A stretch of 5,088 nt of DNA from RBG-16-66-20 sp049651845 (GTDB taxonomy: Bacteria > Pseudomonadota > Gammaproteobacteria > Burkholderiales > SG8-39), in the NCBI GenBank assembly GCA_049651845.1, contig JBASCW010000079.1, positions 1 through 5,088 on the forward strand. The letters are read 5' to 3'. The first letter of the stretch is position 1. Each line of letters begins with the position of its first letter. Positions 4,214 to 5,088 of this stretch are shown piece after piece. The notes under the pieces were generated by a model. That model was not told where the DNA came from. It saw nothing but the letters and a program-made list of their open reading frames with translations, and did no database searches. Both the position numbers and the translations under genes were made by a program.

Positions 4214-5088
4214 GCCCGGCGGCCGAGCGCGTGCTGCTCACCGGCAACCACGCCGCGGCCTGGGGCGCGCGCCTCGCGCGGCCGAAAGTGGTGCCGGTCT
4301 ACCCGATCACGCCGCAGACGCCGGTGATGGAGCTGCTGACCGAGTTCCAGGCAACGGGCGCGCTGGACGCCGAGTTCCTCACGCCCGAGTCCGAGCACTC
4401 GGTGATGGCGGCGTGCATCCCCGCCTCGCTCGCGGGCGCGCGCGTGTTCACCGCCACCGCCTCGCAGGGTCTGATGCTGATGCACGAGCTGCTGCACTAC
4501 GCGAGCGGGGCGCGCGCGCCGATCGTGATGGCGAACGTCAACCGCACGGTGGCCTCGCCCTGGGCGTTCTGGCCGGACCAGACCGACAGCCTCGCGCAGC
4601 GCGATACGGGCTGGGTGCAGTTCTACGTCGAGTCGGCCCAGGAGGCGCTCGACACGGTGCTGCAGGCCTACCGCGTCGCCGAACAGGCGAGCCTGCCGGT
4701 GATGGTCAACCTGGACGCCTTCTACGTTTCGCACGCGCTGGAGCCCGTGCGCTTGCCGGCGCAGGAACTGGTGGACGCGTACCTGCCCGCCTACGCGCCC
4801 GAGCACAGGCTCGATCCGGAGCGCGGCGAGTCCTGGGGCAACGTGGTCAATCAGGAGATGTACGCACGCCACCGCCGCGCCATCGGCGAGGCGATGGCGC
4901 GCGTACCCGCGCTCGCCGCCACGGCCGACCGCGAGTGGCGGGAGCGCACCGGGCGCGGCTGGGGCGTGATCGAGCGCTACCGCTGCGAGGGCGCGCAGGC
5001 GCTCGTCGTGACGATGGGCAGCATGTGCGGCACCGCGCGCGAGGCGGCGGACGCGCTGCGCGCCGCGGGCGTCGCGGCGGGCCTGGTC
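4210..5088 (+). CDS. porA: 2-oxoacid:acceptor oxidoreductase alpha subunit (PorA-like), partial
   Basis: The window holds the first 293 residues; the family is usually near 400, so the C-terminus is off the right edge. Visible signatures are VYPITPQTPVMELL (30-43), whose T34 corresponds to the substrate-contacting threonine of PFOR domain I, and TPESEHSVMAA (58-68) with the conserved acid pair. TATASQGLMLMHELLH (81-96), VNRTVASPWAFWPDQTD (110-126) with R112 in the position of the carboxylate-binding arginine, and DTGWVQFYVESAQEALD complete the set. The second domain starts around LVVTMGSMCGTARE. The alpha subunit builds the active site with the TPP-carrying beta subunit. The sequence is PorA-like, and also recalls the alpha subunit of phenylglyoxylate dehydrogenase (PadG), but not KorA of 2-oxoglutarate enzymes. 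The start is GTG overlapping the upstream stop, with a good GAGGAG site. The tight packing implies equal translation with the fused subunit. Confidence 0.9.
   Translation, partial: MSPAAERVLLTGNHAAAWGARLARPKVVPVYPITPQTPVMELLTEFQATGALDAEFLTPESEHSVMAACIPASLAGARVFTATASQGLMLMHELLHYASGARAPIVMANVNRTVASPWAFWPDQTDSLAQRDTGWVQFYVESAQEALDTVLQAYRVAEQASLPVMVNLDAFYVSHALEPVRLPAQELVDAYLPAYAPEHRLDPERGESWGNVVNQEMYARHRRAIGEAMARVPALAATADREWRERTGRGWGVIERYRCEGAQALVVTMGSMCGTAREAADALRAAGVAAGLV

Noticed and set aside
4138..4872. 244-codon minus-strand frame opposite the alpha subunit
   Set aside because: Histidine/arginine-rich shadow of the porA-like gene without recognisable domain.
1..5088. CRISPR array, tRNA or rRNA genes
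   Set aside because: No regularly spaced repeats and no tRNA or rRNA landmarks were seen on reading.

Overview
The window is GC-rich bacterial chromosome, most like a betaproteobacterium. That assignment is an inference. It rests on base composition, a YajD-type HNH protein, a cysteine-free glutaredoxin-fold protein, and small conserved hypothetical proteins of a kind I associate with that class.

Left part (1-1021). A plus-strand gene tail (1-96) faces a minus-strand YajD-like HNH protein (125-436). Then comes about 320 bases with no convincing intact gene (437-760). This gap holds a possible frameshifted small membrane ORF, a near-perfect hairpin (662-690), and on the minus strand a short peptide that resembles the middle of ORF6N/KilA-N proteins. 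I read it as a small gene graveyard. A minus-strand 86-residue conserved hypothetical gene (761-1021) follows.

Middle (1031-1929, all minus strand). There is a 40-codon ORF just upstream of the 86-residue gene, a GIY-YIG-like protein (1224-1571), and a glutaredoxin-fold protein without any cysteine (1564-1929). The last two overlap by 8 bases and are probably co-transcribed.

Right part (2070-5088, plus strand). Divergent from the glutaredoxin-like gene is the start of a 2-oxoacid:acceptor oxidoreductase operon. Its order is gamma subunit, then a flavoprotein/iron-sulfur subunit that fuses a GltD-like FAD/NAD(P) module to a PorD-like 2x[4Fe-4S] ferredoxin module, then the alpha subunit, which runs off the right edge. 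The beta (TPP-binding) subunit is expected next. All junctions are 4-base stop/start overlaps. The design suggests a complex that oxidatively decarboxylates a 2-oxoacid to an acyl-CoA and can exchange electrons with NAD(P)H as well as ferredoxin. The substrate cannot be read from the window; the alpha subunit is of the PorA/phenylglyoxylate-dehydrogenase type rather than the KorA type. A 9/10 match to the FNR/ANR/DNR half-site consensus lies 33 bases upstream of the gamma start, which would fit anaerobic control of an oxygen-sensitive enzyme, although its spacing is awkward.

The most interesting items are the fused electron-transfer subunit with its cysteine ladder, the candidate FNR-type box, the cysteine-free glutaredoxin, and the decayed segment with the hairpin.
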